DNA of 64,000 nt from Lactarius indigo (lineage: Eukaryota; Basidiomycota; Agaricomycetes; Russulales; Russulaceae), in assembly GCA_025766275.1 (NCBI GenBank), contig JAFKAC010000002.1, positions 2,356,001 to 2,420,000 of the forward strand, written 5' to 3'. A program made the translations under genes and the position numbers. Below are positions 32,943 to 45,300 of this stretch, piece by piece; within the stretch, counting starts at the first letter, position 1; each line of letters starts with the position of its first letter. The notes under the pieces are model-generated. The model worked only from the letters and a program-made list of their open reading frames with translations, was not told where the DNA came from and did no database searches.

Positions 32943-34323
32943 ATGGACCTCCGTCGTCTTGCCCAGGCAAACGCTATGGCGTCCCCGAGGCGTACCTCTT
33001 CTTCTTCAAATCGTCGTTTGAGCACCTCTACCTCTTCCACCCCAACCTCGGCACCAGCCCTTCCCATCACACCAAGGGAACGCGTGCCCTACCCGATTGC
33101 TAGATCCCCTCTGGAGTACCCCTCAATATCCGCAAGTCTGCCCTTTGACTGGGAAGCTGCTCGGGGCCTGCGCGACCCACCATACTCCCCGCTTGGCCCC
33201 AAACGTCGAGAGGGGCGGAATAGCGACTTTGGCACCCCCGATGGGAAACACCGGCTGTCCAAACGCTCAGTGCGTAAGAAGAGCCTGTATGAGAGGTGAT
33301 TCGGCTCGATTTTCTACCAGTGAAGATGTGTCTAATCTATGTGTGTGAGAATCACCTCTTTGCCATCTCGGATCGCTTTCGAGATCTCCATCTTCCCCAG
33401 CAATGTACCTCTCCCAGCACCCAAGACATCGGCTTGCATCATCGGTGGCACATTGCACCTCATTCATTTCTGCATTCGCGTCTCACAGATCCGATCTATT
33501 CCGGATTCGGATATCGGCTGGGAGGATATGTACCGCGAAGACAACAATGTGGCTTGGTTCGACTGGGTGTGTTCCCCTTACTCTGTGTGCATGCCGGGCG
33601 CGAGCTGACAAATTTATTTTTTTTGAATTAGACGGTGCCCATGACCTGCCTCCTGATCATCGCTGCATCGTTGAACACACTCTTCCTATTCACGCATACT
33701 AAACTCTATCACCTCCACCTCCAACCGGACCCTGTCTCGTCCCCACACGCCCGCTTCGTCTCTGCGCTAGTTGATTCACCCTCATTCTCTACCCGTGTAC
33801 GCACGCACACGTGGAGCGCGTTTCTTGGATTCTGGCGCTTCCTCCTTGGCATAAGTCCATCCTTCTCACCAGGGACCAGCGTGTGTGGTGGCCCGCGCGT
33901 GCAAGAGCTTGAAGTTTGGACGCCGAGCGAGGGAGAGCTTATGCTCTTCTGCGTCTACTCGCCCATCCATGTGTTCTTGTGGATGCTGTGGAATACAGGG
34001 AATTGGATCATGATGGCCGCCGTCATGGCTGCTGTCAGCTTTCAGGTTCGTTTCTTCTCCCTTCCGCTTGCCGTTGTTCAAACCATTGTTCTACTAGGTG
34101 CGAGTTTTGACGACGACTTATGAAGCTTTGATCAAAGACCGAGCGATCATTGCTGCGGAGGTATTGCACGAGTATGACGAGAAGGTGTGGTGCTCCCCTT
34201 AACTCTCTGTAACGATGCTAAGCCTCTCTTTCGTGCTAGTTTGTGTCTCCGCGTATTCACCCAGTGAGGAGGGATGCCTGTGTCATGACCAATGAAGCTG
34301 AGATTGTCGATCACTTGCGTTGA
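32943..34323 (+). CDS. Nur1-like nuclear rim membrane protein
   Basis: Five exons: 32943-33295, 33350-33566, 33632-34045, 34098-34184 and 34240-34323; about 384 aa. The N-terminal ~115 residues are Ser/Pro/Arg-rich. Two or three hydrophobic segments follow (GGTLHLIHFCIRV, CLLIIAASLNTLFLF, and WNTGNWIMMAAVMAAV). The C-terminal signature, TYEALIKDRAIIAAEVLHEY then DEKFVSPRIHPVRRDACV, resembles the Nur1/Mug154 family end (inner nuclear membrane; in yeast it anchors rDNA and silent chromatin with Heh1/Lrs4-Csm1). Family assignment rests on this C-terminal block; other multi-pass fungal proteins cannot be wholly excluded. The exon 2 acceptor (gtgtgtgag, 33349) was chosen because it alone keeps frame. 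Confidence 0.72.
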
Positions 34324-34467
34324 TATGTTATCATCGATTCTCATCACGGTTTATTTCGCGATCGTAATGGTTTCTGACCGAAACGAATTACTTGAGCCTC
34401 TTCATATTATAGCAACTACAAAGAGGCGCTTCATAGGCGCTTGTCGTACTTCTCATCCCGATTGGTG

Positions 34468-35780
34468 TCACGCAGACTTTGCCTCCGCTTCGTAGAATCT
34501 GATCACCTCCTGCACATCATCCTTGCTCCCTAGGTAAATACCGGTGCGCTCGTGGACTTTAGTTGGCACGATGTCGAGGATGCGCTTAGTGCCCGTCGTT
34601 GCGACGCCTCCAGCCTGGGCAGCATCATTTCGTTAATCATAACAGAGAATCAATGCCATAGGTTGCATACCTGCTCAGTCAAGAAAGCCATAGGGAATGC
34701 CTCATAGAGCAACCTGAGCTTCCCTTGCTTGCTCTTCTTGTCATCTGGGTATCCGAAGATACCACCATATAGCAAGGTCCGGTGAACATCTGCGACCATA
34801 CTCCCGATATATCGTGCAGAGTAAGGACTCTTCCCAGCGGGCGGATACTTGACGCTATTGAGATAGTTGACGGTGGGGTTGTGGAAATAGAGCGAATTTC
34901 CCTCGTTGAACGAGTAAATTTTGCCGCGCGGCGGTATCTTGATGTCGGGATGAGTGAGCACGAACTCTCCAAGCGCGGTATCGAGTGTGTAACCATTGAC
35001 ACCATTACCCGTAGAGAGGACGAGATTCGCAGAAGAGCCATACCTAACAGGGAGAGGTCAGTCGTAGTTGCACGTGTTTGACGGAGAAGGCCCCACATCG
35101 TATAGCCGGCAGCAACCATTTCACTACCAGGCCTCAGGACGTCTGCAATTGTGCCTTGCGAACCCGGTCTCTATAGTTCAAAAGACGAACTAAGCCCATC
35201 GTGCGCACAGTCTGCGAGCAGGAAGATCCTCACGATTTGATATATTCCAAAAATGGTGCCGATGTTTACACCGGCGTCGATGTTGCTGCTTCCATCAAGT
35301 GGATCGAAGACGACGCAATACTTTCCCTTGTATCTGTCTTCGATGATGATAGCCTCGTCTAGTTCTTCGGACACAAGCACGGCGGTCTTTCCGGACGCGC
35401 GTAGGGCGTTCACCATGATGTCGTTCGAAAGCACATCGAGCTTCTTCTGTTCTTCACCCTGGACATTCGTATCGCCAGCCAGGCCGACGCTGGTAGGAAC
35501 TTTAGTGACCAAAGCAACGAAACGCTCGGAGTTGAGAAGCTAACAGGTTGATCAAGCGTGCCCTGCGCACGTTGGTGGCAATGAATTTAGAAGTGAGTTG
35601 AATGGCATTGAGGAGAAGGGTAAGATCGCCCGACGCGGCGGGCCCAAGGTGAATTTGCTCGGCGAGGACGTGACTAGGAGGATCGAGAGTCAAGGTGGCT
35701 CCGTGGAGCATACAGAACGATGAGACGCACCGTGTGAGAGTGATAATCTCCGTACTGGGGGGTGCAAGTTCAGTAGTCAT
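34468..35780 (-). CDS. FBP1: Fructose-1,6-bisphosphatase
   Basis: Exons (minus): 35780-35545, 35489-35234, 35170-35097, 35043-34671 and 34614-34468; about 361 aa. It hydrolyses fructose 1,6-bisphosphate to fructose 6-phosphate in gluconeogenesis in the cytosol, with Mg2+. Clear family motifs: [20 protein letters not shown], the metal/active-site block [55 protein letters not shown] and [20 protein letters not shown]. Length is slightly above the usual 335-350 owing to the N-terminus. The donor at exon 2 (gtgagg) was chosen because it yields the conserved [19 protein letters not shown]. The stop codon of the C2H2 factor gene is only 115 bp upstream on the same strand, so the FBP1 promoter is confined or overlaps that gene. 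Confidence 0.95.
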
Positions 35781-35895
35781 TGTGGGGATGATCGTAGAGA
35801 TGAAATGAGAGTGATTGAGAGAGATCCGAGGACCCTGTGAGATTTAGGCCCCCGCCGCCCGCCCCGCCGCGCACCCGTCCCGTCCCGTGGCTAGT

Positions 35896-37912
35896 TCATG
35901 TCGTCACGTTACCAACATCTTTCCGTGGCCTCAAAGGCACAGGGAACGTGTCGCTGTCGTCCTCTTCATCCCAACCTTTCAGTCCTATGTCTTTTTGTGT
36001 CCCTTCCACTTCCCCCCCACCTACCACCTCTCCATCTCCTTCTAACTCATCCACAAGCTCGTCGACTTCCTCCTCTTCTGCTTCCTCCGCCATTACATCG
36101 GCCATTATCCGCGCGTTGATATTGGCCACCCTGGATGCCAGATCGTGCACTTCAACCGTATCCTGGTCGCCATCCATAGGGGTACAATCATTACCTACAC
36201 CACTCTGGGCAAGTATATGTGGTGGCAGTATCCCAACGTCCCCTTCGGTGCTTCGTAATAGTGCCGATATCGTGCGCACTGACTCCTCCAGGTCGTCATC
36301 CTCAGAGGAGCCTTCATGGTTCCCAGACTCATGGTGCTTCCGTTTCTTAGGTTTAAAATCATACTTACTGCACATGACGGGTCAATTAAAGTGGGCTTCG
36401 TCAACGAGAATAACAAATACATACATGTTGGGATCTGGCTCCCAATGAGGATCATGCGTGCGCATGTGCGCAGTCAGTGTCGTTCGCCTCGTGAACGTCT
36501 TTTCACAAATGGGGTCTTCACACTTGTACGGACGTTTGCCTGTGTGCGTTCTTCGGTGTCGCGCCAGCGAACTCGAATCGCCGAACGTCTTGGTACACCC
36601 AGGATACTCGCAGCAGTGTGGTTTCTCTCCTGTGTGTACCCGCATGTGTACGTGTAGCGCTGAGCGCTATCCGACGGGATGGGGGTATCAGTCTGTGTGG
36701 TGAAATACGAAAAATACAAGTGAATACCTGGATGAATGTCTTTCCACAACCTTCTCGAGCACATACAAACGGTCGTTCACCGGTGTGTATGCGCATGTGC
36801 CGGAGTAGATCACTACGCCTCGTGAACCGCTTTTGGCACTCATCGCATGCGTGTGGCTGCTTCTTGCCGTCTGAACTCGGTGCGTCTTCGGGTCGCTCTG
36901 GTCTCTTGGTCTGAAAGGTGTATGTCGAAGGTCGAGATGGCGCTGAAAAATCGGATGCCCGCGCATTGTGGAATGCCGTGACCGACGAATCGCCGCCCCG
37001 GGACGCGGGGACGGTTGGTACGGTCGGGTGCTGTTTCTGCTGCTGATTTGAGTGCCGCGTGGTGGTGGATATGTGCTGGTCGTTGCCGAGAATCGGCGAA
37101 CTCGCACCAGGAGACGACTGTATGACTTGTTCAACAACATCGTCCGTTTCTCGGGTGTCGTGTTCGGTACTCAGAGTGACATGATGTGGGTGCTCAAAAT
37201 GTACTAGGTGGTTGAGAATATCCGAGATGTCGCTGAAATCGCTCCGCATTCCAGACGGAGGGGGCAGTTCATGTTCGGTTGAACCCAGACGTCGGCGCTT
37301 GCGTGGTCCTGTGCTGTCATCGTCCTGGTTATCACTATGAGTGTCTGAGCCGTAGAGAAATCGTGATTCATCAGAAAGCGCGGTCTGCACACCGCTGATT
37401 CTGGGTGAAGTAATGCGAGGGGGATCATCGGCAGTAAGAGAGTGAAAGGCAGGGGCTGCACGAGTCTTGTCCTTGCCTACGTTCTCCTCTGCTGCAACGG
37501 CCTGGAGCATTGCGGCAATATCATTAAAATCAAGGTCAGACATGGGGAGAGCATGCTGAGGCAAAGACTGGTGTGTGGGTCTCGGGGACTGGGATTGTTG
37601 TGGGACATGATGCTGGTGTTCCTTGTGGTGGGGAAACGCGTCAGGGGGGTGTGCGGCAGTCGCGCCTTGGTTCAAAAGGGTGTTGAGCTCACGCTCTAGA
37701 AGATCAACGTTAAGCTCCTGGCCCGTAGAAAGAAAGTTGAGGTCGGAGTGGTTGTCATGATCTTTCGGGGCGGTGAAGAGGATAGAAGGTGAGGAGGAAT
37801 GCGAGGGCGACGGAGAGGAATTATATGGGAACGGGGATTGAGAAGAAGGAGAATCGTGAACGACGTCTGAAAGGGCGAGGACGGGCGACTGTGGGTGTGA
37901 GTGTTGGGCCAT
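35896..37912 (-). CDS. C2H2 zinc-finger transcription factor with four tandem fingers
   Basis: Exons (minus): 37912-36728, 36666-36425 and 36367-35896; about 632 aa. The N-terminal ~350 residues are disordered (Ser, Pro, Asp, His) and include the acidic patch [20 protein letters not shown]. Fingers: [60 protein letters not shown] and [19 protein letters not shown], linked by TGE/GKRP linkers, so the array binds DNA. A basic PKKRKHH follows, likely a nuclear signal, then an acidic tail ([17 protein letters not shown]). The target is unknown; linker and finger style are like fungal stress and cell-cycle regulators but I cannot name an orthologue. It is head to head with the Pmp3-domain gene (83 bp) and upstream of FBP1. 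Confidence 0.88.
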
Positions 37913-37995
37913 AATGCAGCATAAGGTTACGAGTCGGAGCCCTCGACCGCGGCTTCATCCTTGTCCTCACCCTCGGTCTCACCCTCAATTTCGAC

Positions 37996-38976
37996 TTGAA
38001 CCGCAACCACAATCTCGTATCGAATCCGATGCCCACCATCAAACCGAAAAGACATCATGGATTCGGCGTCGTTCTTTTCATCCTTGGAACACTCTTTCCA
38101 CCTCTTGGTCTGTCCGTTCGATCAGCATTCCTTTTCTCGCTTATTAACCGTCTCTCAGCCGTTGCTGCCCGTTTCGGCATCGGAGGCGATTTCTGGCTCA
38201 ATCTCGTTCTCACATTAGCTGGTTATATCCCCGGTTCGTTGTCTTCTCGTTTCCTGGCTTCTCATTCCCATCATATTATCTCTCTCTCAGGTCATGTTCA
38301 CAACTTCTACATCCAGAACATTCGCAACAACAAGAATCATCGTCGCACGCCCAAATGGGCCCAGCGATACGGTCTCGTTGATACTTCAACCATCAAACGC
38401 AAGGAAAAACGCTCACAGTGGGCTAGCCGCTACGATGAACGCCTACCCAACTCGACCCTCGATGACCAACCCTTGGAAGAAGGACAAAACCCCGAGGCGT
38501 CAAACGTCTCTTTGTCCTCAGAGTCTGCACCGTCCCGCCGCAGGGCCGGTAACGGCGAACTTTGGAATGCGCAAGAAGAACAATTCTATGGACAAAGTAA
38601 CGGTAGCGGCGAAAGTCGCTCTCATCGTTGGCATTATCCCGCCAACTTTGACGATGCGACTGCGAGTCCCGCACTTGGTTCCAGCGCGCCGAAGAAGAAA
38701 AAGAAGATAAAAAAGGATCGATTTGCACGTACCGAGGATGCATATTCCATTACTGAAAATACAACCCGGCGGAAGAAGAAGCGTACTAATCGCACCACAG
38801 TCGATGACGAGTCCACTTACTCGCGTGGCAGCGAATCGGCCGCTCAGGTTCCCGAGGACCCCGAAGGTGGCCAGTACGGTAATAGCCGCGCAAGGCAAGC
38901 GGGTGTGCAGGACACTGGTACTGGTGCCAGTGGCGCGCGCGCAGACGACGATACCGTCTTTGACCACCAATTCTAA
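37996..38976 (+). CDS. Pmp3/UPF0057-domain membrane protein with long C-terminal tail
   Basis: Open from 37996 to 38976. An intron at 38234-38290 (donor gttcgt, acceptor ctctcag, 57 nt) is likely, giving about 307 aa; a later ATG at 38032 could be the start. Residues ~20-90 match the small Pmp3 domain: FILGTLFPPLGLSV, then GGDFWLNLVLTLAGYIPG and HVHNFYI, two membrane helices associated with plasma-membrane potential and salt stress. Canonical Pmp3 is about 55 aa, so the ~215-residue hydrophilic tail (Lys-rich KKKKKIKKDRF, RRKKKRTNR, Ser/Glu-rich) is an extension seen in some basidiomycete members. The exact role of the tail is unknown. Confidence 0.78.
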   Translation: MNRNHNLVSNPMPTIKPKRHHGFGVVLFILGTLFPPLGLSVRSAFLFSLINRLSAVAARFGIGGDFWLNLVLTLAGYIPGSLSSRFLASHSHHIISLSGHVHNFYIQNIRNNKNHRRTPKWAQRYGLVDTSTIKRKEKRSQWASRYDERLPNSTLDDQPLEEGQNPEASNVSLSSESAPSRRRAGNGELWNAQEEQFYGQSNGSGESRSHRWHYPANFDDATASPALGSSAPKKKKKIKKDRFARTEDAYSITENTTRRKKKRTNRTTVDDESTYSRGSESAAQVPEDPEGGQYGNSRARQAGVQDTGTGASGARADDDTVFDHQF

Positions 38977-39728
38977 GATTCACATGCACGTCTACGTCCG
39001 CGCTGTTATATCGTATACGTACAATTAGTACGCCTACCCTATGTCTCTCCTGCCTACTAGTGGACTACTTACGCTCTTCTCGCAATGATACACATCTCGT
39101 CTGACTTGTGAATGGCGCATAGCTAGGTAGAATTCTCCAGTGAGTACATCCGTGCGCATTCTCAGTAGCGGATTATGGGGACGACCTGTGTTGACTAAGA
39201 GGACGTGACCTTTTGCTGTGTTATACGGGTCACTCAGAGCCCGGCCCTTCCATCCGCAATCTACACTGCCATCGATGCAACGGAGCATCCATCAATACAT
39301 GACACGCGCAAGGCCGGATTGCTACTGGATTGACGTCCAATTCCACAGCTTTGTAACTCCTCTGGCCTGTGCTCGTATATGCCCGGGCCATGCCTCCCCC
39401 ACTTTTATATTTTGTCTGCGAGCTTGCGCACAACTGGTAGGCACATTCTTATCCATCGTAGCATTGGCAGCGGTGAGAGTCTTTTCTGCAGCGGAGAGTC
39501 ACTGGGGAGAGTGTGATGGCCCCACGAGGGACGGTGATGTCTCAAAGAAGTGCTCGCGTAGGCACGTTGTGCAGCGAGATCAGCCGACGCGACCTGAAAG
39601 TATATAATATTGGGCTGGAACGAAGCAAGGGTTTCTACACGCCATATAAACCCGTAGGGGACGGACATCGACGGAGTCCCTCAAAGGCCACCTTGGAAAC
39701 GCGATGGCTCGGAGGCGGTCGGCTACAT
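38977..39728. other. Intergenic region
   Basis: No supported gene. Short open frames on both strands lack family patterns. It forms the 3' flank of the Pmp3 gene and of the ankyrin relic. Confidence 0.4.
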
Positions 39729-40813
39729 TTAAGAGCGTTTCGCGTCGTTGTCCAACAGTAATTGCACAACATCACAGCGTCTACTCGCCGAAGCTCTGAG
39801 GAGGGTAGATCTGTTGTCGTTCCGGGCGTTGACCTCCGCATTGCGCTCGGGGAGTATCTGAGCAACTTTGAGGTAACCGCGACATGCTGCAATATGCAGT
39901 GGAGTGTTCCCGTCGTCGTCGCCATGGTTCGGTAGTAACCCCACAACCTTTGAGTGTCCGTTTGACTTGAAGCCCTGTAATGCCTGAGGTAATGTAGTTG
40001 ATCCCTCGTCATTTGGGCGTTGACCTCTGCACTCGAGTAGTATCTGAGTAACTTGAAGGTGACCGCTGAATGCCGCCCTATGCAGTGGAGTGTCTCCATT
40101 GTTGTCGCGCACATCGGCATCTGCATTATGGTCCAGCAATAACTGCACAATTTCAGGACTCCCATTCACAGATACATTGAGAAATGGGGTATTCCCATTA
40201 TCGTTCCTGGCATTGACCTCCACATTGAGTGGGAGCAGTATCTGAACAACCTTGGATTTTCCGGAGATGGGCCGCAAAATGTAGTGCGGTGTTTTCCCTG
40301 TTGTCGCGCACGTGCGCATTCGCACTATGGTTCAGGAATAACTGCACAATGTCGGCGTGCGGCGTGCCACTTAATGATGCATTGAGAAAGGGGGTACTTC
40401 CGCGATCATCCGGAGCATTTACCTCCGCATTATGCTCCAGTAGCATCCGCATTCGAAGGCGGAAATATCTATAATCGACACAGATAAGAGGGCAGATCTG
40501 GAGTGGCTTTACCTCTTACAACTTACCAGCCCAATACCATTGCCGAGGGTTGCAGAGAATGCATACAAAACATGTACAGTGGGATCCAACCACTTCGTCA
40601 ACTTTTCATTTGCGCATTGAGATTCACCGAACGCCTGAACTTGAGCCCGAAGCACGGCGAGAATCGCACTGGGAGAATCGCAGGACTGCAGCTGCGTGGC
40701 TAGGGGGTGTGAGGCAATGTCTTTCTTTGTCCGCGTCTTGTACGCTTCCAACGCAGCACCGAAGATCGCCTCAAAGTCTGTAGAAGACGAGGGGTAGACG
40801 AAACTTGGGACAT
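39729..40813 (-). pseudogene. Decayed NLR/STAND-like gene: Goodbye-type N-terminus fused to ankyrin repeats
   Basis: Read on the minus strand. MSQVSSTP at 40813 is followed, after a one-base frame change, by SSTDFEAIFGAALEAYKTR and SCDSPSAILAVLRAQVQAFG, a segment like the Goodbye domain found at the N-terminus of fungal STAND proteins. A likely intron ends near 40472; then, instead of a NACHT ATPase, ankyrin repeats begin at once (LLEHNAEVNAPDDRGSTPFL; LLDHNADADVRDNNGDTPLH). At least three further frame changes (about 40265, 40030, and around 39930) break the repeats, which end VVQLLLDNDAKRS. Loss of the central ATPase region plus several frameshifts indicates a non-functional relic of an NLR-like (self/non-self recognition type) protein. 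The domain identification is by eye. Confidence 0.65.
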
Positions 40814-42331
40814 AGTGCTAGTTGAAGGAACCTGGGTCAATGCTTGGGGGATAAGAGGAAGATCGCGCTGGGATGGGGGGGAAAGGGCACTGATTCGCAT
40901 AGCACACATGAATTACGATACAACAAATACCCACCCTAATATTTCCAGGGAGTGTCAACTAGTTGCAGGCCATGTCCTAATGCCAGATCAAGCACAGACG
41001 TCTCTTCGAGCCTTGTTTCACGTGGGGACCGAGTGGGAACTTGAAATAGTGACGGTTATGGCGCCTTTTGATCTGATATTGTCAGAGGTCTCCATAAGAA
41101 GTCGGTCCCGAGTTCTAGGATACGAACTGGATGGCTCGGAAGTACAAGCCAAGGCACGCCAGCTGAAGCGTAGAGACCGTTATGTTCCAAGAAAGAGTTT
41201 ATGGTGGTGAGTGTATGTTATACTTCTATGCTATCATACCTCAGTTGGCCTCTAGGCCACCTCAACACCGCACACCTGCCGTCTTATCCTTATACATTCT
41301 CACTACTGTAATGGCAGGCCACATACCGTCACTCTTGCCTTGGCACCGTCGAGCCGGATCACCAGATCAATCGGAATGGGTGTATTTCTGGCTTGCTACA
41401 AGTACCGTCGTCCATACCAACTACGGGGCTGGGGAACGCCATGCAGTAATCCCCTTGGTAACCTTGAGTGGCGAAGATTTGAACTAAGCGGTCTAGTGCA
41501 GTAAACGTATCGAGGTGGAGACCAGAGTTAGGAGCGGCGCGCGATAGAAGGTAGTATTCTTTCAAGACTTGCATTCAAGCTTGCGCTACGAGAACATGCA
41601 GCCATGTACGAGCCAAGCAAGACACTGCCGTGCGACTGTCCTTGAGAAAAGTGCAATGATTGTGGCCGTTTCAGATTCTTATCCTACTTTCAGAATATTT
41701 TTGAGGTAGCCCCCAAGGTCGCCTCTGTCTTATCGTGCGAGCGCTAGAGAAATGAGGTGCGTGCCCTGGAAATAAGATATAGAAACTTTTTTTTGAAGGT
41801 ACCGTATGATTTTCTCTCATGTTGTTCCACTTACTAACCAACCCGCACAGTCCGTCTGACCCGTTCATCCTGGACTCCACTAATGCCGCCGGCTCGCAGG
41901 AGCACTTTCCTTCTCGTTGCGATAGGTAACACCGGGTCTGATGGGTCTAGCAGTAAGGCTTCGGCCACATCGACACCGCGGATACATACGCGCGGCGACG
42001 GGGTCAGCGCATGGCGAACCCGCAACGAGCACCGCTCCCGATCGATCTCCTGGAGTTTCTTCCTTGGGTTTCTCCGACACGAAGGCACGACCCGATGGTA
42101 GGGTAATCAATTTGGTGGTACACAAATGGTATACATAGATAAACGAAGATAATCATATTACTTTGTCTGGAATGTTCGGGGTTGGATTATGGGCATACTT
42201 CTCGTCCTGAATTACGCTGCTCGATCAGCAGTCGTCGCCTCGTGCTGAAACTGCGAACGTCATACAAACAACTCATGAACCTGCGATGATCTAGTGAGGA
42301 TCCCAACCAAATGTGACCTTGGTGCGAGCCG
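40814..42331. other. Gene-poor region between NLR relic and C1-THF synthase
   Basis: About 1.5 kb without a recognised gene. Several open frames of 60-130 codons exist, e.g. + strand 40815-41210 and minus 41574-41359 (with HLDTFTALDRLVQIF), but none matches a known family or shows exon structure. They may be remnants of decayed sequence; I do not call them genes. Confidence 0.4.
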
Positions 42332-45300
42332 TCAGAACAAGCCCACCACCCGCCCGGATTCCGGATCGAGCCCGACTTCCCAAAACCCTGTGAAACCGCT
42401 CGTAAGTTATCGCGAATGATCGATAGGATACAGGACCGACCTGGCCGGGTTCCCAGGCCAGGCATGGTCTGCATGTCACCCAGCAAGGGATACAAGAAGC
42501 CAGCCCCTGCCGAGAGTCTCACGGATCGAATCGGAATGACGAACCCTGGGGGACAACAGCTGAGTGAATGACGGCCAAGAAATCACGTTAGCACTGACCG
42601 GTTGGGGCGTTTTTCAATTTGGGGTCATGAGAGAACGAATATTGCGTTTTCGCCATGCAAACTGCTCGACATTATCAGCCCCGAAACGACCATGAACGCT
42701 GCGGCAATACGAACTGGGAAGACCGCTATAACCTTGCCGGGTATAGGTTTCGATCTGCTGTTTGGCGAGGTCGCTGAGCTCGATGCCGTCTGCGCCGTAG
42801 ATCTCCTTGGAGATAATGGTGATCTTCTCCTCGATGGGAAGGTCCAGATCATAGAGGAACTTGAATTTTGATTCGCCTTCGCAGGCCGTGACTAGAGCTT
42901 CTGCGAGCTCATGGGCGCCGGCGCCGCCCTCGGCCCAATGATTGCTGACCACAGCAGCATCCGCACCGCCGATGAGCGCCTGCTCCCTTATGAGCTCGAG
43001 TTCCGCGGGGGTGTCCGACCTATGTTTTCATCAGTCTACAGTCGCTGCACCGAGGATTGGGGGTGAACATCCGTACGCGAAGCGGTTGACAGCCACGACC
43101 ACCTTCAGGCCGAACTTCTTGGAGTTCTGGATATGCCTGACCAGGTTCTTCGTGCCTTCTTTGAGTATGACCAAATCTTCTTTGGTGTATGTATCCGCGA
43201 GTGGCTTTCCTGGGGTGACTTCGGGTCCTCCTCCGTGCATTTTCAACGCGCGTGTCGTCGACACGATGACCACGGCATCCGGGGTCAGTCCGCTAACCCT
43301 GCACTTGATGTTGCAGAACTTTTCCATGCCCATATCGGCACCGAAACCGCCCTCGGTAAGAACATATCCGACGTGATCGGGCGAGTCGCCCTCCTCCGAA
43401 CCCACGAGCTTCAGCGCGACGCGGTCGGCCAAGATGGACGAGTTGCCGTGAGCGATGTTGGCGAAGGGCCCAGCGTGCACAAAGACGGGTGTGCCCTCAA
43501 GTGTCTGCATGAGGTTGGGCTTGATTGCATCCTTCAAGAGAACTGCGAGAGCGCCGCCAACGCCGAGGTCGTCGGCCGTGATGGCGTCGCCACTCTTGCT
43601 CGTCGCCACTACCATCGCGCCTAGACGCTCACGCATGTCTTGCAGACTCGTAGTCAGTGCTAATACGGCCATGCATTCACTCGCGACGGCGATATCAAAA
43701 CCAGCCTCTCGTTGGTGACCCTTTTCAGCGTCACCCTGACCAATGGTGATCTTACGAAGGAAGCGGTCGTTAGTGTCGATGACGCGGCTCCAAGTGATGG
43801 TCTGGGGGTCCACATCTAAGCGAGCAAAGCGCTTGATCTCTTCTGGAGTAAGGTCATTAGGGTCGGTCTTGTTGATGCCGAGTTTTTGCAGGCGCTTGAG
43901 CATGAGCGGCGCAAACTCGCGCTTGCCTTTCTTGGCTGGTACCAGTCGACCATACAAGGCCTTGTCGGACTGCGTCGCCTCGTGGAACATCCGGGCATCA
44001 AGTGCCGCAGCTAGGGAAAGGTTAGAATACGCCAAACACATCATGTCTCTGCCTACCCAAAAGATTGTTTGCTGCCGTCACAGCATGAATATCGCCAGTC
44101 AGGTGAAGATTGAACTGGAAAAACTCAGGACAACGAAATAGCTGTTTAGTGGAGACTGACCTCATCCATAGGAATGACCTGGCTGTACCCGCCGCCGGCT
44201 GCACCTCCCTTAATCCCGAACGTTGGACCTTGGCTCGGTTGGCGTACACAGGCAAAGGCAGGACGACCCAAATGAGCGGCTATGGCTTGAGAAAGGCCAA
44301 TGGTCGTTGTCGATTTTCCCTCCCCGAGGGGGGTGGGTGTGATACCGGAGATGACGACATATTTGCCGTTCTTTCTGTGGTTCAATCGTTCCAAAACGCT
44401 AAGTTCTACCTTCGCCTTGTATTTTCCGTAGCTCTCGAGCTCATCCGGAAGTAAACCGACCTCCTGGGCAAGGTGCAGAATCGGTTTCGGCGTCTGCTCC
44501 ATTGCTATTTCGATGTCACTTGGAACCTTCTCTTGGAGACGTAACTTGAGCGGCTTTACTTTCCTAGAGCGAGTCTCCTCCCAAAGGCGTTCCGCCGACT
44601 TGAGGGTATTGAACATGAGCTGCGCTACGGTCATGGGGCCAACGCCACCTGGAACAGGCGTGATATGGGATGCAACGCTTTTCGCGGAGGCGAAGTCGAC
44701 ATCCCCCACCAAACGTTGACCAGACTTTTTGGTCGGATCTGATAAATTATTGAGTCGCCTGAATAGGAAAGGTAGGAAGAGAGCATACCGGGGATATAAT
44801 TTGTACCAACGTCGATCACCACCGCTCCTTGTTTGAGCCAAGACCCGTGCACATATTCGGGTTTGCCAATGGCAGATACGAGAATATCGGCATTTTTCAC
44901 CTGTAAGGTTAGATCTATGTCAGTGGGCTAGTGTTGTGTAGAATGACGGCTTACAATCTCCTGGATGTTCTTAGTCTTGCTGTGGCACTGGGTAGTAGTC
45001 GCATCCTTGCTGCGCAACATTGCTGCAACGGGACTGCCGACGATATCACTTCGACCGAGTACGACGGCATTTGCTCCAGAAAGCGAGACACCCGTCGACT
45101 CGAGCAGGCGCAGAACGCCGGTCGGCGTGCACGGTGTGAACAACGGCAGGGCGGCGCGAGAAGATAGGTGGCCTATGTTGTACGCATGGAATCTGGTTAC
45201 CACACATGACGTGAGTGTAATTTGCGATGGGAAAGGACCGGACGTACCCATCCACGTCCTTCTCCGGGCTGATGGCCTCTGTGACGGTACGCTCCCCATT

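Noticed and set aside
40815..41210. 131-codon + strand open frame opposite the NLR relic
   Set aside because: No similarity, partly antisense to the relic, no promoter or splice pattern.
41359..41574. Minus-strand frame with HLDTFTALDRLVQIF, looks somewhat protein-like
   Set aside because: Too short, isolated, and no family recognised; left as possible remnant.
42942..43718. + strand open frames of 144 and 163 codons
   Set aside because: Antisense to the well-conserved formyl-THF synthetase domain of the C1-THF synthase gene.
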